DNA from: Sacculina carcini
Taxonomy: Eukaryota; Arthropoda; Thecostraca; Sacculinidae
Assembly: GCA_916048095.2 (NCBI GenBank)
Contig: OU696593.1
Coordinates: forward strand, 763,501-827,500
Direction: 5' to 3'
DNA: 64,000 nt
Of the stretch, positions 44,120 through 64,000 are shown in pieces. How positions within the stretch are numbered: position 1 is the stretch's first letter; each line of letters starts with the position of its first letter. The position numbers were made by a program, and so were the translations under genes. The notes below the pieces were generated by a model. That model had not been told where the DNA came from. It made no database searches and saw nothing but the letters and a program-made list of their open reading frames with translations.

Positions 44120-46314
44120 AATCTGCTGAACAAAAGCAGCATGAATTCACGAGTTTGATTATTACAATAACTCACACAATTACCACAGCTAAGAAAGTAA
44201 TGTAAATAAAAACCACACATCATAAGAATATTGCAATAATGTGATAATGACAAAAATGTTCACGCAATGCTGTTTGTATGACAAAGAAACACGTGGATGT
44301 TTTTGTGCTAAACACTTGGGTGTTTTTGTGAAACACTTGGATGTTTTTTGTGAAATATTTGGGTGTTTTTGTGGAATATTTGAGTGTTTTGGTGCTGAAC
44401 AAGTTAGAGTGTGATATTGTACCCGCGGTTTGTCCGATTTGTCAGAGTCCGGATGATCGAACCAGTACTTGTGAAAACGCACAATATTTGGGTGTTCAAT
44501 GCGCTGAAGACTGTCGAATATCGCCGATATTTTGGCCATGTATTTCTTGAAGTTCTTGTTCTCGGAAAACCTCACCTACACACACACACACTTATTTGTC
44601 ACAAAAACACAATATTTCACCTGAATAGTAGATATAGGTACTGGCAGTTTGTGATAATTGACCAGATCTGTACAAGTTAGCTGCATAAAATAACCACACC
44701 ATCGGGTGCTAAGCGCGAATGAAAGCTCAGCCGGAATTTTATAAGATGTAGCTTGAACATTCAATGGCAAAATAACACTCCATCTTGTAATGGAAATGAT
44801 AGAATACGACATCTCATCGAGGCTCAAATATTGTGCGTTGAAGAAAAGTTTACAACTAGCCAACTGAGTGTTATTATATGAGCAATGAGGTGAGAACATT
44901 GCTATCAACGTGCGGTAAAGCAGAAATTATCGGTCAGATTGTCAGTGAGAAGTGGTGGCTGAGTGAATCATGCACGTGCCTCGTTCCACACCACCTCCAC
45001 GCCGTTGTCTGTGTCCATGGCCAGAAATGAGGCGTCAATGCCCGGTACCGCTTGCTGCTTCACCTGCACACACACACACATGAGATACAACGGTGAATTA
45101 AACAACAACCGTTATTATACAATATAACCGTTATATACAAAGTGCATCTGGCCAGGTTGAGATGCGGTCATCATCCTGCCCTTCTGTCATATCAGAAAAG
45201 GTTGAATGACTCAATCGATGACACCTGTCCAGATTGCAATTCAGCACCACACACCATCACACACATCATGCAACACTGCACAGCACACACACAACTCAGA
45301 CGCCAACACAAAATTACATCTATCAGAGACCTGTGGAACAACCCGGTCGGTGCCGTGTCTTTCCTCAGGAGCTCGAGGTTGCTCGGCCAGACAACCTGAG
45401 CAACGTCAACAACATCAACAACCGTTATTTATAAAGCGCCGCTACAGAAACCGGCCTCTCAGAGGAGATATTTATATAATTAACACTCGATAGCACACAA
45501 ATCATGATATAACCAGCTAATTACCATAAGTTCGCTCGAACAGGTAAGTATTCAAAGCTTTGTTGAACGATTCAACACTGGTCGACCATCTCACACCGAG
45601 TGGGAGCTTATTAGAATATCTCGGCGCCGCATAGCGGAAGGAGCGGGCAGAAAGAGCCAAAACATCATTGAGAGAACGAGGCTCATCTAGCTGCCTGGGA
45701 CGCGAAACCGATCTAGTCCTTACACGTACACATTCATAATATATCTGCACATTCAAATTCACGAGCATTGTGTCAGTTACGACCCGCAGCGCTGTCATTA
45801 TCGCCTGATTGAGACGGCAAACTGAAGCTGTGAAACACAAAATAGATGAGAATGTGACAATTTGAAATATACCATCCACAGCATGTAAATTCTACAAACA
45901 AAGAGAGAAGAAAACCAAGAAATATCTGCAGATAACGAGTTTAAGTAAATTTCTAATACACTCAAAAAAACATTCACCTTACACTAAAACAAAACATGGA
46001 AATAATTTAAACAAGATTCCCAGTAACATGAATGGGGAAAATGCTAGAAAACCCATAAATATAACTGCATTTTGATAACTGAGCATACAACCGTTTTACT
46101 AAACAGCATCCGAACAGATATTCTTCTTGCTTGATACAAAATGATGATCAAAATGAGTGAAACAATACTTGTAATATGATCCCAAAACACCAATACGTAC
46201 CTGTTGACGTAGTTTTGTTATAGCTCCACATGGACTGTACTCTAGAAACTCATCTTCATCCTCGGAATCCTGACTGCGTGGAGCAGCAGGCACCTCCTCA
46301 TTATTCGAAGCCAT
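34433..46314 (-). CDS. NRBP: Nuclear receptor-binding protein (NRBP pseudokinase), complete, 12 exons
   Basis: Exons, 5' to 3': 46201-46314, 44980-45063, 44423-44575, 42696-42826, 41779-41873, 40716-40817, 40363-40463, 39420-39609, 37999-38149, 36711-36912, 35448-35573, 34433-34609. All phases join to give 541 aa (human NRBP1 535). Recognised blocks are EFLEYSPCG, VEVVWNEVRFSENKNF, IEHPNIVRFHKYW, ITEYMSSGSMKHFLK, IIHGNLTCDSMFIQHNGLLK, SDIYSFGMCALEIAALEIQG, LFEVPSLKLLAAH, FVEDVRVGIYPIT and DDKTNRQLSCHL. It is a pseudokinase: the catalytic-loop HRD is HGN, no DFG follows KIGS, and there is no Gly-rich loop. Family members act as scaffolds and ubiquitin-ligase substrate receptors linked to trafficking and growth control. 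The exon 2 donor reads GAG|GCACGT, a GC-AG intron. Introns 3, 5, 8 and 10 are largely arrays touching splice sites. Confidence 0.96.
34890..35440. repeat. 550-bp polypurine (GA-rich) tract in NRBP intron 11
   Basis: Plus strand is almost entirely purine, with GAGAAAGAGGAAGAGAGATA and GAAGAAGAAAGGGAGATAGA blocks repeated at about 60 bp. On the NRBP sense strand it is a CT-rich tract starting about 10 nt after the donor at 35447. Such mirror-like polypurine tracts can form triplex (H-) DNA. Long open frames across it are low-complexity. Confidence 0.93.
35866..35975 (+). mobile_element. Solo LINE 3' tail with upstream TG block
   Basis: A TG block is followed by gagcgcttttgagaccctcg, gcgagaagcgcgatataag and (TAATG)n. 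The order matches the LINE tails at 406-465 and 58189-58256, with more divergence. A CAGTGTGT array begins directly after it. Confidence 0.65.
35976..36710 (-). repeat. Array duplicating the 3' end of NRBP exon 10 and its donor
   Basis: Six units at 36079, 36206, 36304, 36426, 36551 and 36625 contain ACTCACGGCGATGTTATTAT and the following GGGTTGTATTTGACGTCG. On the minus strand this is the last roughly 40 nt of exon 10 plus the donor ATCGCC|GTGAGTC. Units are separated by variable CAGTGT tracts. Confidence 0.93.
37027..37120. repeat. Short palindromic element (MITE fragment)
   Basis: GTATAAGACGACCC (37051-37064) and its reverse complement GGGTCGTCTTATAC (about 37086-37099) flank about 20 bp. 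Similar CGTATAAGACGACCC ends are found in many animal MITEs. The family is not determined. Confidence 0.6.
37600..37985. repeat. ATAC/CATA-rich tandem repeat
   Basis: Imperfect 30-60-bp units with ACATAGTACATAACATATAC and AAACATATACACATA. It is located in NRBP intron 9, adjacent to the donor at 37998. Confidence 0.85.
38198..38330 (+). mobile_element. Short dispersed repeat (SINE-like), copy 3
   Basis: Begins catgggggaagagtgcaagt and contains ctattaccaccctg, catgtgtactggaagcc and a purine tract, as in copies 1 and 2. It is located in NRBP intron 8. Confidence 0.65.
38400..39411. repeat. 1-kb TGAATGTA/TGTGAATG array in NRBP intron 8
   Basis: A 55-bp pure (TG)n block at 38455-38509 is followed by about 850 bp of GAATGTATGAATGTGT units. 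On the NRBP sense strand the array starts within about 15 nt of the donor CCCCA|GTCAGT at 39419. Open frames of 290-400 aa across it are artefacts of an 8-bp unit with no stop codon. Confidence 0.93.
39620..39950. repeat. (CA)n/ATGACACACA microsatellite
   Basis: (CA)n blocks with AGGCACACAAATGACACACA recur from just upstream of the NRBP exon 8 acceptor at 39610. On the sense strand it is TG-rich. A second CA run with GA-rich sequence follows at 40160-40358. Confidence 0.9.
40855..41772 (-). repeat. 35-bp minisatellite filling NRBP intron 5
   Basis: About 26 copies of a roughly 35-bp unit, core ACAACAGTACACTGATAAAA then GACAAAACTGGCAAC. On the sense strand the array starts at the donor: exon 5 ends GGCTCTG|GTTAGTGTTC, and units read CAGTGTACTGTTGTGTTGCC. 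It fills nearly the whole intron up to the acceptor of exon 6. Confidence 0.95.
42827..44035 (-). repeat. Array of about 23 copies of the NRBP exon 4 acceptor
   Basis: Units of 42-65 bp, each with ATAATGACATGTACTCAGTT, ATGAAGTTCAACTATCA and a variable (CA)n. On the minus strand each reads GTTGTGATAG|TTGAACTTCA through GAGTACATGTC, which is the exon 4 acceptor plus its first 26 nt. The array occupies most of intron 3. Confidence 0.95.
44275..44400. repeat. Short tandem repeat near the NRBP exon 3 donor
   Basis: Five or six copies of a roughly 24-bp unit related to ACACTTGGGTGTTTTTGTG. It lies 20-150 nt downstream of the exon 3 donor on the minus strand. Confidence 0.8.
45125..45480 (+). mobile_element. 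LINE reverse-transcriptase C-terminal fragment
   Basis: The plus strand encodes HLARLRCGHHPALLSY followed by a CPDC...H..QHC zinc-knuckle-like motif, the usual C-terminal end of jockey/RTE-type non-LTR ORF2 proteins. It is followed by TTATTTATAAAGCGCC, resembling a LINE 3' tail. It is truncated at the 5' end and lies in NRBP intron 1. Confidence 0.7.
45517..45835 (-). mobile_element. L2/CR1-like LINE C-terminal fragment
   Basis: The minus strand encodes RSFRYAAPRYSNKLPLGVRW, then a SFNKALNTYLF end. This is the conserved C-terminal signature of L2/CR1 ORF2 proteins (pattern YAAP..WN.LP...). It is truncated and lies in NRBP intron 1 next to the previous fragment, in opposite orientation. Confidence 0.75.
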
Positions 46315-47439
46315 TGGCTTTAGTCTCAGCTAATAATAACCCCTGAAAAAAACGTACACAGAGAATACCGCACACAAGCAAACAAGCAAAATACGCACCA
46401 AATGTCTCAACAAAACTATAAATGTCTCAACAAAAGCAGAATTGCCCAGGTTTTTTCTTATAACGCCAATTACTAAATCTGAAATATAATACTAATTAAT
46501 ATTTCTGAATATTAACGAATACTTCTGTTTTTCTACCAGTTTTGAAATTTGAATTGTTAGATTTTGTCGTATATCTCAGACAAAAAGCAAAAAAGCGCAA
46601 GATTTTGTTGCGCGCATGATTATATGCGCTAAATAAAATATATTTTTGAATTGGAAATTTAAAAGCTATCATCTGACATGTGTGTTGTTTTTGAAGCACG
46701 GAATTTGTGCAAATTCATTCGCAACAGAACAAGACACTCTCCCAAAACTCATACAGACACGTGAACATTCCGAATCTCAGTAATATGTTGATCATTGCTC
46801 GTAATAAACTCCACCGCAAACATGCAAACAACTCAAACTCAGACAAACATACAACATCGCTATCAAACACACGTATACATACACATACACACACATTCAA
46901 CCGCTAGATTAGAAGCTAGTCTAGAAATAGACAATTTGCACGTAACTTGATCAGTATATACACCTAATACCCAGCATCGTAACAAAACACGTGCACAACA
47001 CACCATTTGTTCCTCACTGAACAACTAATAATGGTCACATGATACAAAAATAACACACAACACTGATATAGAAGAGACAGTATTTGGGAATGTACACCGT
47101 TTCACAGCTCCATCATAATCGCCTCACAATTAACACATTGAAGAAACAACCAAGAAATTTGCGCCAAACACACGTGCCAACATAGTCAGGCATACTCCGT
47201 GTCATCACAAAATCATTGCACTTCCACCCACAATAAATCCTTCAGAAATATACAAGCTCTGAAACCTCACCGTAAAACAACACACACACACACACACACG
47301 AACATACAAACCCACGTACACACACACACACACACAGACATACAAACCCAGAATGCGTGTGCACGTTACGACAGCTGCATGAACTGCTCAATAACCAAAT
47401 AACCTGCACGGAGAGATGAAATGCTGGAACCAAGTGTGG

Positions 47440-47562
47440 TCACGTGATCTCGTGTGTCTGGTAATGCGAATGAGTCACGTGACCTGGTGTGTATGTGTGT
47501 GTGGCGTTATGAATGAGAGTCACGTGACCTCGTGCATCTGGTAATGTGAATGAGTCACGTGA

Positions 47563-47563
<1 letters not shown>
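47440..47563. promoter_or_regulatory. Tandem GTCACGTGAC palindromes in the PPP1R16 3' UTR
   Basis: GTCACGTGAC occurs at 47474, 47519 and 47554, and GTCACGTGAT at 47439, within a 35-46-bp tandem repeat just past (and touching) the PPP1R16 stop codon. The decamer equals the CLEAR-type E-box bound by MiT/TFE factors. Here it may simply be part of the repeat. Confidence 0.35.
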
Positions 47564-59052
<11,489 letters not shown>

Positions 59053-59535
59053 CTGACACACATACACACACACACACACACATACACACACACATACACA
59101 CACATACACACACACACATACAGAGTCCCACTAGATTTGATGTCCAGACTTATCAACAAACACAACCAAACACACACACGCAAATGTATATAAACACAAA
59201 TACACACAAACACAGTCACAATGAACACACACACATATAGACGATTTATGTGTGTGTGTGTACACGTACACACAATGAAGCGAAAATGGAGGAAGCAGAG
59301 AAAGAGAAAGAGAGACAGAGAGAGAGAGAGTTAGCGATGGAAACATGAGCCAACACATGAATTGCACGAGCCAACACGATGTAAGCACTTTATTTCAAGC
59401 AGCAGTCATGATAATCACACTGTAAATCATGTAAACAATACCGCACACACCGCTCGCGCTCGCGTGCGTGTCTAGTGAGTGAGTGTGAGTGTCAGTGCAT
59501 TTTCTGCTTGAGTGCCGTGAATACCAGTCAATGAT

Positions 59536-61128
59536 ATGGCCAGTGTAGTCACGAGAAAATCTGGTGAAGCAGAAATGAATTGTGACGGTGGCAGGCAAAT
59601 TGGACCTCAAGTTGATGATGTCGCGGAAGATCGCGGTGAATGGAGACTGCGTGAGAACTGCGGCGTATTTGGCGCGGTGGCCACTGACTTGTGGCCGCAA
59701 GAGGATAACTTATCCACAGCAGCCTACATGGCCCTGACGGCCATCCAGCACCGCGGCCAGGAGAGTGCCGGCCTAGTCGCCTCGGATGATGGTCTCGTGC
59801 AGTTTCGCGAGCAGCGGGGTGCCGGACTGGTGAGTCACGTGTTTGACGCGACCAGTCTGCAGCGACTGGCAGGACGGCAAGTGCTCGGTCACACGCGCTA
59901 CAGCACGAGCGGAGCTGGAGGTGGAGGTCAGCCTTATGTAGTTCACACCAGACACGGCCAGATGGCGCTGGCTCACAATGGACAGCTGGTGAACGCAGAA
60001 CAGCTGAGAGCAGAAGTGCTGCGCCACGGAGTCGGACTGTCCACCAGCTGTGACTCCGAGCTGCTCGTGCAACTACTGGCACTCGAGCCTCCGTGCGGGG
60101 AACCTCACGGAGCAGACTGGCCCGCTAGATTGCGCCACGTCATGGACCGCACCCCTGCTGCGTACTCGCTCGGAGTTCTGTTTGGGGACGCCGTCTACGG
60201 AGCTCGTGATCCGTTCGGAAACCGTCCTCTGTGTGTCGGCTACCTGCCAGCACCCACGACCTCCGGCGAGCCGTCACTGGAGAACGGTGAAGGAGCCGCG
60301 GCGCTCGCCTACCTGCTCAGCTCGGAGTCCTGCGCCATTCAGACACTGGGAGGTCGGTGGTTGAGAGATGTACGGCCTGGTGAGATAGTCAAACTGTCAC
60401 GCACTGGTGTCCACTCACTAGACATCGTCCAAAGACCAGCATCAGCCCCGTACCCGGCTCTCTGCATCTTCGAGTACGTGTACTTCGCGCGTGCCGACAG
60501 TTGGATCGAGGGGCAGATGGTGTATTCAGTGCGCGAGCGGTGTGGTGAGCAGTTGGCGCGTGAGGCCCCCGTGCAGGCAGACATTGTGTCGACAGTGCCG
60601 GAGTCGGCCACGCCAGCAGCCATCGGATACGCCCGGCAAGCAGGACTGCCCTACGTGGAGGTGTTCCACAAGAACCGCTACGTGGGTCGCACGTTCATTC
60701 AGCCGAGCCAGGCGGCGAGACAACTGAGCGTCTCCAAGAAGTTCGGCGTTTTGTCGGCCAACGTGCAAGGAAGGCGCGTGGTGATTGTGGACGACTCGAT
60801 CGTGAGAGGAACCACGATCGGACCAATCGTGCGTCTGCTGCGCCAACATGGGGCAAGTGAGGTGCACATCAGAGTGGCCTCGCCAGCTATCCAGCACCCA
60901 TGCTACATGGGCATCAACATCCCCACTCGCGCAGAACTATTCGCCAACCGACACTTGCAACATGAACGCAGTAAGGCGGCCCACGCTGACTCCCTGCATT
61001 ACCTTAGCGTACAGGGTCTGAGAATGGCCGTGTGTCAGGACAGACCATCCCAATCATCCCAATCACGCTACCAAGGACACTGTGTCGCATGTCTGAGCGG
61101 CGAGTACCCAGTCAGTATGGACTGGTGA
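59536..61128 (+). CDS. PPAT: Amidophosphoribosyltransferase (glutamine PRPP amidotransferase), intronless
   Basis: First committed step of purine synthesis: PRPP + glutamine + H2O to 5-phosphoribosylamine + glutamate + PPi. It is a single uninterrupted ORF of 530 aa (human 517, there spread over many exons). It shows the Ntn nucleophile motif ENCGVFG (Cys42, exposed by propeptide cleavage), IQHRGQESAG, GHTRYST, AHNGQLVN, ARDPFGNRPLC, the PRPP loop RVVIVDDSIVRGTT, and cysteines in SSESCAI, HPCYMGIN and HCVACLSG that match the Fe-S cluster ligands of the Fe-S type enzymes. The proposed propeptide (41 residues) is longer than in human; Met14 is an alternative start. No poly-A tail or direct repeats are seen. 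It lies antisense to and probably inside PPP1R16. Confidence 0.96.
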   Translation: MASVVTRKSGEAEMNCDGGRQIGPQVDDVAEDRGEWRLRENCGVFGAVATDLWPQEDNLSTAAYMALTAIQHRGQESAGLVASDDGLVQFREQRGAGLVSHVFDATSLQRLAGRQVLGHTRYSTSGAGGGGQPYVVHTRHGQMALAHNGQLVNAEQLRAEVLRHGVGLSTSCDSELLVQLLALEPPCGEPHGADWPARLRHVMDRTPAAYSLGVLFGDAVYGARDPFGNRPLCVGYLPAPTTSGEPSLENGEGAAALAYLLSSESCAIQTLGGRWLRDVRPGEIVKLSRTGVHSLDIVQRPASAPYPALCIFEYVYFARADSWIEGQMVYSVRERCGEQLAREAPVQADIVSTVPESATPAAIGYARQAGLPYVEVFHKNRYVGRTFIQPSQAARQLSVSKKFGVLSANVQGRRVVIVDDSIVRGTTIGPIVRLLRQHGASEVHIRVASPAIQHPCYMGINIPTRAELFANRHLQHERSKAAHADSLHYLSVQGLRMAVCQDRPSQSSQSRYQGHCVACLSGEYPVSMDW

Positions 61129-61890
61129 ATGACACCAGCTGTTCTGCTGTCATTACTGCTGTGTGTTTGTGTGTCCGTGTGTGTAGCATGTGTTTGAGCA
61201 GGTGAACACGACACGAACTCCCATCTCACTACAAGACAGCAGGCAACAAACACCCAATGATTCCCTGTGTTTGTGTGTTTGTGTAAAGTCATGCCATTCA
61301 ATATTACCGTGTGGATATCAGAAGATAAGGCAGCCTGATTACATGCAATACAAATGAGAAAAACACTCGACATTTTTCATAATCGAATCTTTCATTTCCA
61401 TTCATTCTTCTTTGCCAGAAAGTAGAGAAGCAGGATAGATCGTAAATCATAAATTGTACGCAAGAATCACTAGCATAATAACGAAGAAGACATAGACAGA
61501 AACGGAAAGAAAACATGAATTTCTAGTGTAATTCAAGTGGAGAAAATCAGTGAGAATAATTATCATATGCACGTGATAAACAATTAACTACACTTGTGCG
61601 TACAATTTGAATGAATTTGAGTGAAAACGTGCTAACTACATGCTAACACACAAAAACCTGTGTGTGTGTGTGTGTGTGTGTATTTGTGTTGATATATGTC
61701 CATTATCGTACCGCACAAAACAACGCTTAAAAACAGAATAAATAACAAACACAATTATTGCAATGTGAGAGTGGCGTTGTGTTGTTACCATGGTAACTAT
61801 TATAACAACATTATGTTACCATAGTAACTATTAAAATAACGTGTTGTTACCATGGTAACAATTACAATCACACATATTGATATTATAGTA
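61129..61890. other. PPAT 3' flank
   Basis: Contains a short (TG)n at 61661-61682, a candidate AATAAA polyadenylation signal near 61737 and three X-box palindromes (listed separately). No coding sequence is recognised. Confidence 0.5.
61784..61859. promoter_or_regulatory. Three RFX X-box palindromes
   Basis: GTTACCATGGTAAC at 61784 and 61846 and GTTACCATAGTAAC at 61815, at 31-bp spacing. The first and third are perfect 14-bp palindromes matching the RFX X-box. The regular 31-bp spacing suggests a small tandem repeat. Confidence 0.45.
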
Positions 61891-64000
61891 CAGTGGAACC
61901 TCGACATACGAGCTGCTCTACTTACGAGAAACTCGAGATACGAGCGGTCTTTCGAGCAAAAATCGTGCTCTACATACGAGTGAAAATTCGAGTTACGAGC
62001 ATTTCAGATGCTCCCGCTAGGTGGCCGAGCGATCGAGGCCACCTAGCGCCAGGACTGCCATGTTTGTTGTAAAAAATTTTTCAATGACAGTCTTTCCTGA
62101 CTTGCAAAATATTGTTTGTCTTTTTTGTCTTTTCTTAGTTGCAAGTTTGTCATTTTTTCGGTCGTGACACCTGGCAGCCCTGCCCAGCGCTCGTCCCAGC
62201 AGTAAGCACGTGTGTTTCCCCGCCGTACAGGTCTGATCCCGCGCTCTTGTGTTGTGTTGGTTTTATCACATTTATCTCCTTTTTGTGGCTTTTTATGTGA
62301 CATTAATCATGAGTTCTAAAGAAGGAGATGGAAAGGCGTCCTCTGAGAAGAAAAAGAGGATGATGTCAATCGAAATGAAGCAAGAGGTAATAGACAGACA
62401 TGAGCGTGGTGTTCGTGTGAGTGATCTCGTAAAGCAGTACAATCGGTCATCATCCACGATCTGTACAATATTGAAACAGAAAGATGCCATAAAAGCTATG
62501 AAACCGAGCAAGGGAGTGACTATTCTTTCCAAAATGAGGACCGACATCCATGACGAGATGGAGAGACTTCTGTTGTTGTGGATACGTGACAAGGAGCTGG
62601 CAGGAGATACCGTCACGGAGAGCATCGTCTCCGAGAAAGCGCTGTCCATCTACAAGGACCTACAACGTGAGGCAGCGTCAACAGAGGGTGAGACATCGTC
62701 GGGTACACGTGGAGTGTATTTCAAGGCAAGCCATGGCTGGCTTGAGAAATTCAAGAAAAGGACAGGCATCCACTCTGTGGTACGGCATGGCGAAGCAGCG
62801 AGTGCAGATACCAAAGCCGCGGAGGAGTTTACACACCGCTTCGCTTTACTAATTTCGGAAGAAGGTTATATCCCGCAACAAGTGTTTAACTGCGACGAGA
62901 CGGGCCTTTTTTGGAAGAAAATGCCACGCAGGACATTCATCACCGCTGAGGAGAAAAAACTGCCGGGCCACAAGCCAATGAAAGATCGTCTAACCTTAGC
63001 AGTGTGTGCTAATGCCAGCGGTGACTGCAAAGTAAAGCCACTGCTGGTGTACCATGCAGAGAACCCGCGCGCATTTAAGACTCATAAAGTCTTGAAAGAG
63101 AGGCTACAGGTGATGTGGAGGGCAAATGCAAAAGCGTGGGTGACCCGGCAGTTCTTCACTGAATGGGTAAATCTAGTCTTTGGCCCTTCAGTGAAGCAAT
63201 ATCTCCAGGAGAATGACCTTCCCTTGAAATGTTTGCTTGTTCTAGACAACGCTCCCGCACACACCCATGGCCTGGAAGACGACATAATGGAAGATTTCAA
63301 GTTCATTCGGGTGATTTTCCTCCCCCCCAACACCACTTCAATCCTCCAGCCCATGGATCAGCAGACTTCAAAAAATCTCAAACTTCAAAAAACTGTATAC
63401 CAAACATTTGTTCCGACGATGCTTTGAAATCACGGACAATAGTCAGATGACCCTTCGTGAGTTTTGGAAGGAACATTTCAACATTGCCATAGCTCTGAAA
63501 ATGATTGATGCTGCATGGCAGGGCATTACGACACGTACATTGAATTCTGCCTGGAAAAAATTGTGGCCCGATTGTATCCCTGAAAGCGACTTCGAAGGGC
63601 TTGACGTCGAACCTGGGCCCGAGGTGGTGCTGGACGAGATTGTTTCCCTCGGAAAATCCATGGGGCTGGAGGTAGATGAGGCGGATATCATCGAGCTTGT
63701 GCAGGAGCACGCTGAGGAGATGACAACAGAGAAGTCGAAGGAAGTACAGGCAATGCAACAGACGGAGGTGTTGCAAGAGATCAGCAGCGAAGAGGAGGAG
63801 ATGCTGGAGAAGGGGACGTCCACAAAGGAGATTAGAGAGGTATTGGCTAAATGGGAGGAAATTGCTGCTTTCGTTGAAAAGAAACACCCAGAAAAAGTGA
63901 CTACTAGTCGTGCTGCAGCTCTCTTTAATGACACTTGCCTTACACATTTCCGTACCATTTTGAAAGGGAGGCAGAGACAAACCTCCTTGGATAAGTTTTT
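61891..64000 (+). mobile_element. Tigger (pogo/Tc1-mariner) DNA transposon, 5' part, runs off window
   Basis: Begins CAGTGGAACCTCGACATACG after a TA dinucleotide (61889-61890), the expected target site. The terminal region carries several diverged TACGAG repeats (61900-62000). It encodes a Tigger transposase with one frameshift. The 3' inverted repeat lies beyond 64000. Confidence 0.93.
62309..64000 (+). pseudogene. Tigger-type transposase, frameshifted
   Basis: The start MSSKEGDGKASSEKKKRM is the usual Tigger N-terminus. Then come a CENPB/Psq-type helix-turn-helix (SIEMKQEVIDRHERGVRV), a CENPB-type second DNA-binding domain (GWLEKFKKRTGIHSV) and a DDE domain with the catalytic Asp in FNCDETGLFW, LLVLDNAPAH and LQPMDQQ. 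Frame 1 ends at 63427. From about 63380 the homologous continuation (LREFWKEHFNI, AWQGITTRTLNSAWKKLWP, RQTSLDKFF) runs in another frame to the window edge. The break is a likely 7-nt gain from an ACTTCAAAAAA duplication (63365 and 63382), right after the third Asp. No other lesion is seen, so inactivation looks recent. Confidence 0.9.

Noticed and set aside
59536-61128. Bacterial contamination or horizontal transfer for the intronless PPAT.
   Set aside because: Sequence blocks and length fit animal PPAT, and it is embedded in the same repeat-rich DNA. A retrocopy or ancestral loss of introns is simpler.

Overview
The window is nuclear DNA of an invertebrate animal, probably a bilaterian. The genes are intron-rich and moderately GC-rich, and they sit in AT-rich DNA crowded with (CA/TG)n microsatellites, minisatellites, L2/CR1-like LINE tails, hAT and foldback MITEs, a tRNA-derived SINE and a Tigger (pogo) DNA transposon. 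The gene set (tyrosine aminotransferase, NDUFA10, an NR4A nuclear receptor, NRBP, PPP1R16 and PPAT) is animal. I cannot name the species or phylum from sequence alone.

Layout: a tyrosine aminotransferase gene on the minus strand (2515-9244, 3' exons beyond the left edge); NDUFA10 on the plus strand (11880-17748); a coiled-coil protein of uncertain identity on the minus strand (18658-25524); an NR4A-type orphan nuclear receptor on the plus strand (29394-32404) with nine perfect CRE octamers upstream; a complete NRBP pseudokinase on the minus strand (34433-46314, 12 exons); and a PPP1R16-type myosin-phosphatase targeting subunit on the minus strand (47563-59052, 9 exons, ending in a CaaX box). 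An intronless PPAT lies on the plus strand at 59536-61128, and a frameshifted Tigger transposon runs off the right edge. PPP1R16 lacks its first exons here, so PPAT and the Tigger probably lie inside a large PPP1R16 intron. The genes have no obvious shared pathway; each is an ordinary single-copy animal gene.

The most unusual feature is the introns. Many are largely tandem arrays, and in several cases the repeat unit contains a splice junction plus the adjoining exon sequence. Examples are TAT exon 3 (whose 3' part and donor recur in a 64-bp unit), the TAT exon 4 acceptor, the NRBP exon 4 acceptor (about 23 extra copies), the NRBP exon 10 donor (six extra copies), and NDUFA10 introns 1 and 4. 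These arrays are full of decoy splice sites. In addition, about a third of recognised 3' splice sites have a sense-strand (TG)n tract where a polypyrimidine tract is expected. Four of about 43 introns appear to use GC donors. The LINE copies carry a (TG)n block just upstream of their 3' tail, which may seed these repeats.

Exon boundaries were chosen by hand from reading-frame phase, AG/GT sites and remembered family sequences. No alignment, expression data or database search was available.
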